NCBI RefSeq assembly: GCF_052115025.1
Contig: NZ_JBFRFW010000020.1
Coordinates: forward strand, 61,217 to 125,216
Direction: 5' to 3'
Length of the DNA stretch: 64,000 bases
DNA from: Bradyrhizobium_A sp052115025
GTDB lineage: Bacteria > Pseudomonadota > Alphaproteobacteria > Rhizobiales > Xanthobacteraceae
The position numbers were made by a program, and so were the translations under genes. This document shows positions 1 to 7,338 of this stretch, one piece after another (the stretch's first letter is position 1; each line of letters starts with the position of its first letter). A model generated the notes under the pieces. The model saw only the letters and a list, made by a program, of their open reading frames with translations, did not search any database and had not been told where the DNA came from.

Positions 1-73
1 CGCCACCGGTGCGGCGACGAAGGCACGTCTCGACAAAGTCATGATGGACAATCCAGTGCGGGCCAGCGCGGCA

Positions 74-856
74 TCAGTCGAGCAGATCGGGCTCGGCCGC
101 CACGATCCAGTCCCACAGCGGCTGGAAGCTGAAATAACCGCCCTTGTGAGAGCCGACCTGGGACGCGGTCAGCTTGGCGATGTCGTGCGCGATCGGCTTG
201 GTCTCGCCGGCGGCTTCGGCGAGGAGTTGCGTGCGGGCGGCGTTGTCCATCGCGATGTACCACCATGCGGCGGCCTCGATGGTCGGCCCGACGGTGAGCA
301 GGCCATGGTTCTGCAGGATCGCAGCCTTCTTCGTTCCGAGAGCCTCGGCGAGGCGGCGGCCCTCCTCCGCTTCCAGCACCACGCCGGAAAACGGATTGAA
401 CAGCACATGATCGTCGTAGAAGGCGCAGGAGTCCTGGGTGAGCGGATCGAGCAGCCGGCCGAGTGCCGACCACGCCTTGCCATAGGTGGAATGGGTGTGC
501 GCGGCGGCGACCACCTGCGGATGCGCGGCGTGGATCGCCGAATGGATGACGAAGCCCGCCTGGTTGATCGGTTTGTCACCGATCAGAATGTTGCCGTCGT
601 GATCGACCAGCTGCAGGTCGGACACCTTGACCTGGCCGAAGAATTTCGACAGCGGATTGATCCAGAACCGGTCCGGAAATTCTGGATCACGCACCGTGAC
701 ATGGCCGGCGAGGCCCTGGTCAAAGCCGTAGCGCGAGAACAGGCGGAATGTCGCCGCGAGCCGCTGCTTGCGATGCAGCCGCTCCTCCTCGAAAGTCGCC
801 GCAGGCGCGCGCTCGACGAGCGCATATCGCTTCGGCTTCTCCACCAGCTGGTTCAC
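74..856 (-). CDS. class II aldolase/adducin family protein
   Basis: The 260-residue product matches the class II aldolase/adducin fold, whose members are zinc-dependent aldolases, epimerases or decarboxylases acting on small sugars and hydroxyacids in the cytoplasm. The metal-site pattern is visible as H120 and H122 in AHTHSTYGKAW, with a third histidine, H184, in LQNHGLLTVG. The length is usual for the family. The chosen start is GTG, because AAGGAG lies about 8 bases upstream. It stands alone, with the immunity-like genes on the same strand upstream of it. The exact substrate cannot be read from the sequence. Confidence 0.9.
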   Translation of the reverse strand: MNQLVEKPKRYALVERAPAATFEEERLHRKQRLAATFRLFSRYGFDQGLAGHVTVRDPEFPDRFWINPLSKFFGQVKVSDLQLVDHDGNILIGDKPINQAGFVIHSAIHAAHPQVVAAAHTHSTYGKAWSALGRLLDPLTQDSCAFYDDHVLFNPFSGVVLEAEEGRRLAEALGTKKAAILQNHGLLTVGPTIEAAAWWYIAMDNAARTQLLAEAAGETKPIAHDIAKLTASQVGSHKGGYFSFQPLWDWIVAAEPDLLD

Positions 857-1034
857 CCGCGTTCTCCTTGTCCCTGCGGAGCAGAGGAGAACGCTACGCT
901 GGTTTGGCGAGATGGTGCTTTTAAAGAGCGGGCGGACCAGACAACATTTGCAAACAGATCATCCGGCCTTCGATGAAAATCATCTCTTCGGCGACATCCG
1001 GCCCGAAGGTTGGCTGGCCATGATTCCCTCCATT

Positions 1035-1235
1035 TTACTTCATTAGCTCTTGATAAGATTCGATGACGTCGCTAGCGCCAGAAGAAGCAACGGGATACAA
1101 ATTACGGGGATCAACCAGTATGTAGTCCACAGCGACATCCATGGTCTTGAGCGACAAAATTGCTGCTGCAAATATTTTTAGATTCGCCCAGGGAGAGTTT
1201 TTCAATCTCTCTTTGTCCGCCAATGTCGCATCCAC
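1035..1235 (-). CDS. small hypothetical protein downstream of the Imm11-like gene
   Basis: This reading frame encodes about 66 residues with no family I recognise. It has a plausible amphipathic stretch and a hydrophobic run (IFAAAILSL) near residue 21. The start is uncertain: a GTG overlaps the GGGAGG sequence, and a TTG a few codons later would be spaced better from it. The open frame continues upstream without an ATG, through a perfect 12-bp tandem duplication at 1263-1286. It follows the Imm11-like gene on the same strand by about 60 bases, so it may be the last gene of that operon or a decayed immunity gene. Confidence 0.35.
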   Translation of the reverse strand: MDATLADKERLKNSPWANLKIFAAAILSLKTMDVAVDYILVDPRNLYPVASSGASDVIESYQELMK

Positions 1236-1294
1236 CTCCCGCAGCAGCGGCGATGCGGCCGTTTTGAATATCGCTTTGAATATCGCTCATAATG

Positions 1295-1960
1295 TCAGCA
1301 CCCTTGGCTTGGCATCGCAAGGTTTGGAAGACACAAGTCCTCTTCGATATGTTCGTATTTCAAATTCGTGATGTCCGCGGCGCGCATCGCATCCGCCAAT
1401 TCGTCGGACATGAACACCCAACTCGACATATGGTCTGCATTATCCTCGTGCCAGATGTGGATGTCGGTATGCCCACTTCGATCGAGCTTGATCCCCAGCT
1501 TCTGCTTGCCGAGAGCCCATTCGTGCGGAAGATCGACATAGCGATATCCCGTTTTCGGCTCGACAGACGTCCACTCCACGCCGTCCCAGCAGATCGTTTG
1601 CACGCGATTGAGAATGTTGGTGTAGCAGTATCGATGTTCGTTGATGGGCTCGCCGTTTTTTCTAACGACCTCGACCGGCAGATATTCGATCAGGCCTGGC
1701 GCAAATTTGTCCCAGATTGCCCGAACCCGTTCCGAGATGGCCCATTTTGAAATTCCGGCAATAACCACATCGTTCTTGATCTTGTGACTCGAAACCAAGA
1801 TCGCTTTCTTGGGAAACCGTTCGGGTGGAACGCGAAGCCCGTGATTGACTAGGTAGGACGTTGTTTCTTTCGTTGGCAAATCGAGTTCACTTTGCCATTT
1901 CGGCTCGAAGTCGAAAGCTGGGTCGCGACTGAAATATTTCGGTGTCACCACATAGGCCAC
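1295..1960 (-). CDS. Imm11-like (DUF1629) immunity protein
   Basis: The 221-residue product has the layout of the Imm11/DUF1629 family, proteins predicted to neutralise effectors of polymorphic toxin systems. The supporting pieces are VSERVR-like ISERVRAIWDKFAPGL near residue 75, the following LPVEVVRKNGE, and the C-terminal HIWHEDN and FMSDELADAM segment. The start is GTG with a strong GGGGGGAGAG ribosome binding site 8 bases upstream. It lies 32 bases downstream of the DUF4261-like gene on the same strand. No toxin gene is adjacent, so it looks like an orphan immunity gene. The family call is from memory of the pattern, not from a search. Confidence 0.65.
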   Translation of the reverse strand: MAYVVTPKYFSRDPAFDFEPKWQSELDLPTKETTSYLVNHGLRVPPERFPKKAILVSSHKIKNDVVIAGISKWAISERVRAIWDKFAPGLIEYLPVEVVRKNGEPINEHRYCYTNILNRVQTICWDGVEWTSVEPKTGYRYVDLPHEWALGKQKLGIKLDRSGHTDIHIWHEDNADHMSSWVFMSDELADAMRAADITNLKYEHIEEDLCLPNLAMPSQGC

Positions 1961-1992
1961 TTTGAACTCTCCCCCCCAGCCTTGGACGCGCG

Positions 1993-2856
1993 TTACGACC
2001 GGGCCGGCATGGCCAAATGCAGCGCGAGCCTATCCTCGAAGCTGCTCCGCCCCTCCGTGACCGCGAAATTCTCCGGGCCGGCGACGTCGCCCGGCTTCAG
2101 TGTCATCACGCCAGTGATGAGAAAATGCGAAAACTGCATAGCGCGGGTGGCGAGGGTTGAGAGATCGAGTCTCTTGGTCGGCGCGAATTCGAGTTCGAAA
2201 GTCCCCGTAAAGGCGGCAAGACCATGGGTCGCGACGACGAGCCCCGCTTCTGTCTGCGCCACGAAGAGACGAACCCAGATAGCGCTGAGCATCTGGCCCT
2301 GGTCCTTAGGCGTCGTGGTGATCTGGACGAAGCGGCCTGCGCTCATAAGATGGTCAGAGGCGCACCACAACACGCCGATAGCCTCGACCGCATTGCACAC
2401 GGCGGCAGCGAGTAGGGTCAAAGCCCGAGCCTGCTCGGTAATCGACTTGCCCGATTTTTCGGGATTGACGACCATCACGCGCACATGGGCCGAGTGGCCC
2501 GCGAGATCCTGAGCCGCAGTCTGCCAGAAAAGCGTTGGCAACGGACCATAGATGAGCGACTCCAAGGGGAGTGGCGCCGCGACCTCCAAGACCGCCATCA
2601 TCACACCATCACAGATCACAACCGCCCCTCTCGCTCCGCCCCCTCCAACAGCCGTGCCATCAAGCGCTTCCTCGAACGGCAAACCAGGAGCTATCCGTTC
2701 GAGCCGTTGGCGGATGACATCCGTGCTTATTGAAGCCGGGCGTTTGCAGATGATGATAGCGGTGAGGTCAATATCCACGAAAATAGCTCCATGTGTGCTG
2801 CACCAGAGCATGCGTTGGCGCGGCGTCGTTTCAAAGGGACTTAATGCCTGATCCAT
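1993..2856 (-). CDS. DUF4261-like protein
   Basis: The 287-residue product resembles DUF4261 proteins: an N-terminal IICKRPASISTDVIRQRL segment, a central strand-rich part with APLPLESL and AGHSAHVRVMV, and a C-terminal LYTTGL-like VVATHGL segment. Proteins of this family have no settled function. They often occur in SMI1/immunity-like neighbourhoods, which agrees with the Imm11-like gene 32 bases downstream. No good ribosome binding site precedes the ATG, and an internal ATG at residue 16 is an alternative start. Base composition is less GC-rich than in the flanking housekeeping genes, which suggests acquisition. Confidence 0.6.
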   Translation of the reverse strand: MDQALSPFETTPRQRMLWCSTHGAIFVDIDLTAIIICKRPASISTDVIRQRLERIAPGLPFEEALDGTAVGGGGARGAVVICDGVMMAVLEVAAPLPLESLIYGPLPTLFWQTAAQDLAGHSAHVRVMVVNPEKSGKSITEQARALTLLAAAVCNAVEAIGVLWCASDHLMSAGRFVQITTTPKDQGQMLSAIWVRLFVAQTEAGLVVATHGLAAFTGTFELEFAPTKRLDLSTLATRAMQFSHFLITGVMTLKPGDVAGPENFAVTEGRSSFEDRLALHLAMPARS

Positions 2857-2956
2857 TCACGATTGCGGCTCCACGTCGTCGTTTCCTACAAATACAGTTC
2901 TGGCTATGCCCTGTTTGATCAGGCGCATCTTCGAGTTTTGTGCGCGGGCAAGTGCA

Positions 2957-3631
2957 TCACGCGGCTTGGACCACCGAGCGACCAGCTCTGATAATGCCTG
3001 TTACCTATCTTCCCAGAAGCGCCAGAACGCATTGTAGCCAGATATCAACAAGAGGATGCTCGCCAGAACAGCCATTCCAAATCCTGAAATCATGCCAACA
3101 AGACCTTGAGCCAGATGGGACCAGTCCAGCTTCAAAGCGAGGCCATCGACACCTGTCAGCGAGGGGGGCAGCAGATAATAGATGCGCCCCAGCAAGATCA
3201 CGAACAACACCGATGCGTATGCGAGGACGATCGGCGCATTTCGCCGAGCCAGAAGGACGACAATGATCGGCAAAAGGTAGATTCCGTCCGATATCGCATC
3301 ACTGAAATTTTCTGAGAACGCTTCATGACTCTGTACCGCCCAGAGATACCGCTCATACTTAATTCCGGCCACTGACGCCACGTTACATGCGCACGCAAAA
3401 ATCACCGCCGCGCGAAGCCATCCTTTATCCAAAGTCATATTGCCCCTATTCCCGCGGGGCACAGAGACTGCTCTGCTGGCCCCCGCTTTCCATAGCGAGA
3501 CACGACGACACCAGGAAGGCAATACGCATCCCGGATCCGCCTTGATGATGCGAGGGTCCTTCTGCCAGCCGCTGACATCCGAGCGGGTCACGCGGCTTGG
3601 ACCACCGCGCGACCAGCTCTGATGATGCCTG
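2957..3631. repeat. 44-bp direct repeats flanking a small membrane-protein gene
   Basis: A 44-base segment at 2957-3000 is repeated in the same orientation at 3588-3631 with only two mismatches, 631 bases apart. Copy 1 abuts the stop codon of the small membrane gene (3001-3438) and copy 2 lies 4 bases from the stop codon of the PACE gene. The arrangement looks like a duplicated 3' flank left by insertion or recombination of the small-gene cassette. No transposase or integrase is nearby. Confidence 0.85.
3001..3438 (-). CDS. small integral membrane protein, unknown function
   Basis: The 145-residue product is largely hydrophobic, with four likely membrane segments: residues about 8-25, 45-80 (two helices around IYLLPIIVVLLA and IVLAYASVLFVILL) and 105-130. 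I do not recognise a named family. The ATG at 3438 is chosen because the membrane segments start right after it; the frame upstream of it reads as low-complexity Arg/Gly-rich sequence without homology. The ribosome binding site is weak (AGGGGC). The gene sits exactly between the two 44-bp direct repeats, next to the orphan immunity genes, so a role as a membrane-acting immunity protein is possible but unproven. Confidence 0.6.
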   Translation of the reverse strand: MTLDKGWLRAAVIFACACNVASVAGIKYERYLWAVQSHEAFSENFSDAISDGIYLLPIIVVLLARRNAPIVLAYASVLFVILLGRIYYLLPPSLTGVDGLALKLDWSHLAQGLVGMISGFGMAVLASILLLISGYNAFWRFWEDR

Positions 3632-3635
3632 CCGT

Positions 3636-4076
3636 TCAAGTGCGGGCCACCGCCGCTCGTACCGGGATCGGGAAGACCCGGTCGTAGGCGAGGTTGAAGC
3701 CGAACGCATAGGCGACGTAGAAGCCGATCATCGACAGATCCATCAGCAGGGTCTCCCACAACGTCATGCCGAGATACCACGCGATCGGCGGCAGCAGCAT
3801 GATCAGAAGACCGAGCTCGAACAGTCCGGCGTGCAGCACACGCGTGCTGATCGACTTCTGGGTATGGCCGACGGCGCGGCGCATCGCATGATCGAAGCCG
3901 AGATTGAACACGAAATTCCAGACGGTCGCGATGGTCGCGGCGGCGACGCCGACGACGCCGACCTTGTGGGCCTCCAGTCCGAACAGCCAGGCGCCCAGCG
4001 GCACCAGCATCACGAGGCCGACCGCTTCGAACAGCACGGCATGACGGATCCGGTCAGGCAGGGAACGCATGGACAT
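3636..4076 (-). CDS. PACE family efflux transporter
   Basis: The 146-residue product has two tandem bacterial transmembrane pair domains, four membrane helices in total, as in AceI, the chlorhexidine and biocide exporter of the PACE family. The N-terminal RIRHAVLFE signature with E17 corresponds to the conserved helix-1 glutamate needed for proton-coupled transport. The second domain repeats it as RVLHAGLFE. A LysR regulator is divergently transcribed 93 bases away, the usual layout for aceI/aceR pairs. Substrates are likely cationic biocides or polyamine-like compounds. The inner-membrane location is inferred from the helices. Confidence 0.9.
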   Translation of the reverse strand: MSMRSLPDRIRHAVLFEAVGLVMLVPLGAWLFGLEAHKVGVVGVAAATIATVWNFVFNLGFDHAMRRAVGHTQKSISTRVLHAGLFELGLLIMLLPPIAWYLGMTLWETLLMDLSMIGFYVAYAFGFNLAYDRVFPIPVRAAVART

Positions 4077-4092
4077 CAGGAACTCCTAAATC

Positions 4093-4110
4093 ATTGTTCT
4101 TATTGACAAT
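4093..4110. promoter_or_regulatory. candidate LysR box between PACE gene and its regulator
   Basis: ATTGT at 4093-4097 and ACAAT at 4106-4110 form an inverted repeat with an 8-base AT-rich spacer. This fits the T-N11-A type LysR recognition site and lies in the divergent promoter region between the PACE efflux gene and the LysR gene, the expected place for an autoregulated activator. Confidence 0.5.
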
Positions 4111-4169
4111 ATCTTTTCTATCTGTATTTTAGGTTCCTTCAAGATAGATACCATCTGATATGGAGATAG

Positions 4170-5063
4170 ATGACCGTCTCCCTCGACCAGCTCGAGGCGT
4201 TCGTCGCCTCCGCCGAGCGCGGCTCGTTTTCCGCGGCGGCGCGCGCGCTGCGCAAGGCGCAGTCCGCGGTCAGCACCCATGTGGCGAACCTCGAGGAAGA
4301 TCTCGGTATCCAGCTGTTCAGCCGCGCGGGACGCCAGCCGGTGCTGACGCCCGCGGGCGAGCGGTTGCTGCTCGAGGCCAAGGTGGTGCTCGATCGCCGC
4401 GCGCATCTCATCGGCGTCGCGCGCAGCTTTGAAGAGAAGATCGAGCGCAAGCTCGTCATCGCCATCGACGAGCTCTATCCCGAGAGCGCGCTGGCGCCGC
4501 TGTTCGCCGACTTCGCGCGCCACTTCCCGCATGTCGAGCTCGAGATGCTGTTTCCGCTGATGGAGGACGTCACGAGCCTCGTGCTCGCCGGCAAGGCCGA
4601 TATCGGCATCAGCTGGCGCCAGGAGCAACTGCCGGTCGAGCTCGGCTTCCGCACCATCGGCTGGGTGCCGATCCAGATGGTGTGCGCCAAAGACCATCCG
4701 CTCGCCGGCGTCCGCGTCGACTGGGAGGATCTCAAGCGCTATCGCCAGATCCTGGTCGGCGCGCGCAGCGACGGCCCGGAGAAGCGCCGCCTGCGGGTCG
4801 CCGCCGACGTGTGGTGGGTGGAAAGCCACTGGGTCATCCTGCAACTGGTGAAGCAGGGCATCGGCTGGGCGTTCGCCTCCGGCCATGTCATCGCCCATGC
4901 GCCGGAGGCCCCGGATCTCGTGACGCCCGAACTGCAGTTCGACGACTACGACCTGCCGATCGCGCTGGAGATGATCTGGCACAAGCAGCGGCCGTGCGGC
5001 CCCGCCGCAAAATGGCTGCGCAAGCGTTTTGCCACCACCCGGATCGACGCCGCGATCGGCTGA
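4170..5063 (+). CDS. LysR family regulator, divergent to PACE efflux gene
   Basis: The 297-residue protein has the LysR layout: an N-terminal winged helix-turn-helix (residues about 1-60, with GSFSAAARALRKAQSAVSTH) followed by a periplasmic-binding-protein-like effector domain. The ATG at 4170 is preceded by GGAG. Its position, divergent from the PACE transporter gene, suggests that it activates that gene in response to the transporter's substrate, as AceR does for AceI in Acinetobacter. That role is inferred from position. Confidence 0.9.
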   Translation: MTVSLDQLEAFVASAERGSFSAAARALRKAQSAVSTHVANLEEDLGIQLFSRAGRQPVLTPAGERLLLEAKVVLDRRAHLIGVARSFEEKIERKLVIAIDELYPESALAPLFADFARHFPHVELEMLFPLMEDVTSLVLAGKADIGISWRQEQLPVELGFRTIGWVPIQMVCAKDHPLAGVRVDWEDLKRYRQILVGARSDGPEKRRLRVAADVWWVESHWVILQLVKQGIGWAFASGHVIAHAPEAPDLVTPELQFDDYDLPIALEMIWHKQRPCGPAAKWLRKRFATTRIDAAIG

Positions 5064-5127
5064 CCGACGCCGAAACGACGCTCTTTGTCAGCGGCGTCGA
5101 CGCGGCTAGTCTGTGCGCCAGACAACA

Positions 5128-6165
5128 ATGGACTCTCATGACATGAAAAAGATCGGCTTCCTCTCCTTCGGCCACTGGACACCGTCCCCCCAGTCGCAGA
5201 CGCGCTCGGCCGCCGACGCGCTGCTGCAGTCCATCGAGCTCGCCCAGGCCGCCGAGCAGCTCGGGGCCGACGGCGCCTATGTCCGTGTCCATCATTTCGC
5301 CCGCCAACTGGCGTCGCCCTTCCCGCTCCTCGCCGCCATCGGCGCCAAGACCAGCCGCATCGAGATCGGAACGGCTGTTATCGACATGCGCTATGAGAAT
5401 CCGCTGTACATGGCCGAGGACGCCGGTGCCGCGGACCTCATCGCCGGCGAGCGGCTGCAGCTCGGCATCAGCCGCGGCTCGCCCGAGCAGGTGATCGACG
5501 GCTGGCGCTATTTCGGCTTCCGCCCGGCCGAGGGCCAGAGCGATGCCGACATGGGCCGGCGCCACGCCGAGGTGTTCCTCGACATGCTGCGCGGCGAAGG
5601 CTTCGCCCAGCCCAATCCACGGCCGATGTTTCCCAATCCGCCGGGCCCGCTGCGGCTCGAGCCGCATTCCGCGGGCCTGCGCGAACGCATCTGGTGGGGC
5701 GCGGGCTCCAACGCCACCGCGGTGTGGGCTGCCAAGCTCGGCATGAACCTGCAGAGTTCGACGCTCAAGGACGACGAGACCGGCGAGGCGTTCCACGTCC
5801 AGCAGGCCGCGCAGATCCGTGCTTACCGCGCCGCCTGGAAGGAAGCCGGCCACACCCGCGAGCCGCGCGTCTCGGTGAGCCGCAGCATCTTCGCCCTGGT
5901 GGATGATCGCGATCGCGCCTACTTCGGCCGCTCGGGCGAAGATCAGGACCAGGTCGGATTCATCGACGAGAACACCCGGGCGATCTTCGGCCGCAGCTAT
6001 GCCGCCGAGCCGGACGTGCTGATCGAGCAGCTCAAGCAGGACGAGGCGATCGCCGAGGCCGACACGCTGCTGCTGACCGTCCCCAACCAATTGGGCGTCG
6101 CCTACAACGCCCATGTCATCGAGGCGATCCTGACCCACATCGCCCCGGCGCTCGGCTGGCGCTAG
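5128..6165 (+). CDS. LLM class flavin-dependent oxidoreductase
   Basis: The product (about 345 residues) belongs to the bacterial-luciferase-like monooxygenase superfamily, enzymes that use FMNH2 or F420 with an external reductase. The TIM-barrel strand motifs are clear: ADGAYVRVHHFA near residue 45, IEIGTAVIDMRYENPLYMAED, and GERLQLGISRGSPE. ATG codons at 5128 and 5143 are both possible starts and neither has a strong ribosome binding site. Sequence resembles the alkanal monooxygenase-like subgroup. The gene follows the LysR gene and converges on the permease gene, with a hairpin between them. The substrate is unknown. Confidence 0.85.
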   Translation: MDSHDMKKIGFLSFGHWTPSPQSQTRSAADALLQSIELAQAAEQLGADGAYVRVHHFARQLASPFPLLAAIGAKTSRIEIGTAVIDMRYENPLYMAEDAGAADLIAGERLQLGISRGSPEQVIDGWRYFGFRPAEGQSDADMGRRHAEVFLDMLRGEGFAQPNPRPMFPNPPGPLRLEPHSAGLRERIWWGAGSNATAVWAAKLGMNLQSSTLKDDETGEAFHVQQAAQIRAYRAAWKEAGHTREPRVSVSRSIFALVDDRDRAYFGRSGEDQDQVGFIDENTRAIFGRSYAAEPDVLIEQLKQDEAIAEADTLLLTVPNQLGVAYNAHVIEAILTHIAPALGWR

Positions 6166-6195
6166 CCGATACGCCTGTTCACGTCCGCACCAGCG

Positions 6196-6227
6196 ACACC
6201 GGGGCTCCCTGAACGGAGCTCCGGTGT
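6196..6227. terminator. hairpin between convergent LLM and permease genes
   Basis: An inverted repeat of 13-base arms with one mismatch (6196-6208 and 6215-6227, loop CTGAAC) lies between the stop codons of two convergent genes. It has no long T-run, but its position fits a bidirectional terminator. Confidence 0.6.
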
Positions 6228-6238
6228 TGGATCGAGCG

Positions 6239-7270
6239 CTAGTGATGCACGACTGACACGGCGCTGGCCCCGACACTGTCGGACGCAGCACCCTCGGTCC
6301 CGTCGGCGGCATTCGCCGCCGCCGTCCATCCCATGCGCTTCGCCCACATCGCGGTGAGGATCGGCACGACGATCGCGGTGACCAGGCAGGACGTCGCCAC
6401 GAGGGCAGTGGCCGCCGGCGCGACCTTCTGGAACGCCGGGATCATGTCGCCGATGATCTTGGGGTTGGCGATCGCCGCGCCGGCCGTCGACGATGCGGCG
6501 AGCCCGGCCGCGCCGTTGCCGCGGCCGATGAAACGGTCGGCGAGCATCAGCGGAATGCCGGTCACGACGATCACGCCGAGGCCGAGAATGATGCCGGGCA
6601 GACCGCTGGTGAGAATGACCTTCATGTCTATGCCGTTGCCGAGCGCGAAGCCGAAGAACGGGATCAGCGGGTGGACGCAGCGGCCGAAGAAGGCGCGCAG
6701 CTCGTGGTCGAGGTTGCCGAGCGCGAACCCGATCAGGAACGGCAGCACGGCGCCGACGAACAGGCGCGGCTCGAACACCGCGGCCCCTGCCGCACCGAGA
6801 ATGAGCATCGAGATGAGCGGACCGGATTCCACGGACATCAGGACGAAAGCGCTGGCTTCCTCCTTCTCGCCATACTGCTGCATCAGCGCCGCGTAGAGGC
6901 CGGCATTGGTCATGTCCATGGCGGACGTGATGGCGAGCACGGACAGCCCCGCGAGCAAGCCGGTCTCGATGCCGCCCTCCGGCAGCACGCGCATGGCGAC
7001 CAGCGTCGCCAGCCACGCGACCGCGGTCTTGGTGACCAGCAGCGTCCCCGACTTGCGCAGCACCGTGCCGGTCGCACGCAGGTCGATGGTCGCCCCCATG
7101 CAGAAGAACCACACCGCAAGGATCGGCACGGTGCCGGTGATGAGGCCGTTGGTGAACGAGCCGAAATAGCTGCCGGCGCCGGGCGACCATGTCCGGCACA
7201 TCGCGCCCAGCACCAGCGGCACCAGCATCAGCCCACCGGGAATCTTCTCGATCGCAGCCTTGATCCGCAT
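6239..7270 (-). CDS. 2-keto-3-deoxygluconate permease family transporter
   Basis: The 343-residue product is a polytopic membrane protein of the KdgT family, which imports 2-keto-3-deoxygluconate and related sugar acids with protons. The N-terminal IKAAIEKIPGGLMLVPLVLGA segment and the FCMGATIDL, SAMDMTNAGLYAAL and ASSTAGAAIANP motifs are typical. About ten hydrophobic segments are visible. A ribosome binding site AAGGGAAG precedes the ATG. A 38-base tract of 8-base tandem repeats lies about 10 bases further upstream in the untranslated leader. The next gene upstream on the same strand is an LldD-type dehydrogenase, so the pair may import and oxidise a hydroxyacid. Confidence 0.88.
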   Translation of the reverse strand: MRIKAAIEKIPGGLMLVPLVLGAMCRTWSPGAGSYFGSFTNGLITGTVPILAVWFFCMGATIDLRATGTVLRKSGTLLVTKTAVAWLATLVAMRVLPEGGIETGLLAGLSVLAITSAMDMTNAGLYAALMQQYGEKEEASAFVLMSVESGPLISMLILGAAGAAVFEPRLFVGAVLPFLIGFALGNLDHELRAFFGRCVHPLIPFFGFALGNGIDMKVILTSGLPGIILGLGVIVVTGIPLMLADRFIGRGNGAAGLAASSTAGAAIANPKIIGDMIPAFQKVAPAATALVATSCLVTAIVVPILTAMWAKRMGWTAAANAADGTEGAASDSVGASAVSVVHH

Positions 7271-7282
7271 CTTCTTCCCTTA

Positions 7283-7320
7283 TTGTTGTGTTGTTGTGTT
7301 GTTGTGTTGTTGTGTTGTTG
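7283..7320. repeat. 8-bp tandem repeat in leader of the KdgT-like gene
   Basis: The unit TTGTTGTG is repeated 4.75 times without error. It lies between the LldD-type gene and the start of the permease gene, just upstream of the permease ribosome binding site, so copy number changes by slippage would alter the untranslated leader, not the protein. Confidence 0.9.
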
Positions 7321-7338
7321 CGACGTGATGGAGAGTTG

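Noticed and set aside
1111..1320. 69-codon open frame on the minus strand overlapping the small gene at 1035-1235
   Set aside because: It has many low-complexity Gly/Cys residues and no good start; the overlapping frame reads as the more natural protein.
4086..4982. 298-codon open frame on the minus strand
   Set aside because: Antisense shadow of the LysR gene; it lacks homology, and the LysR frame is well supported.
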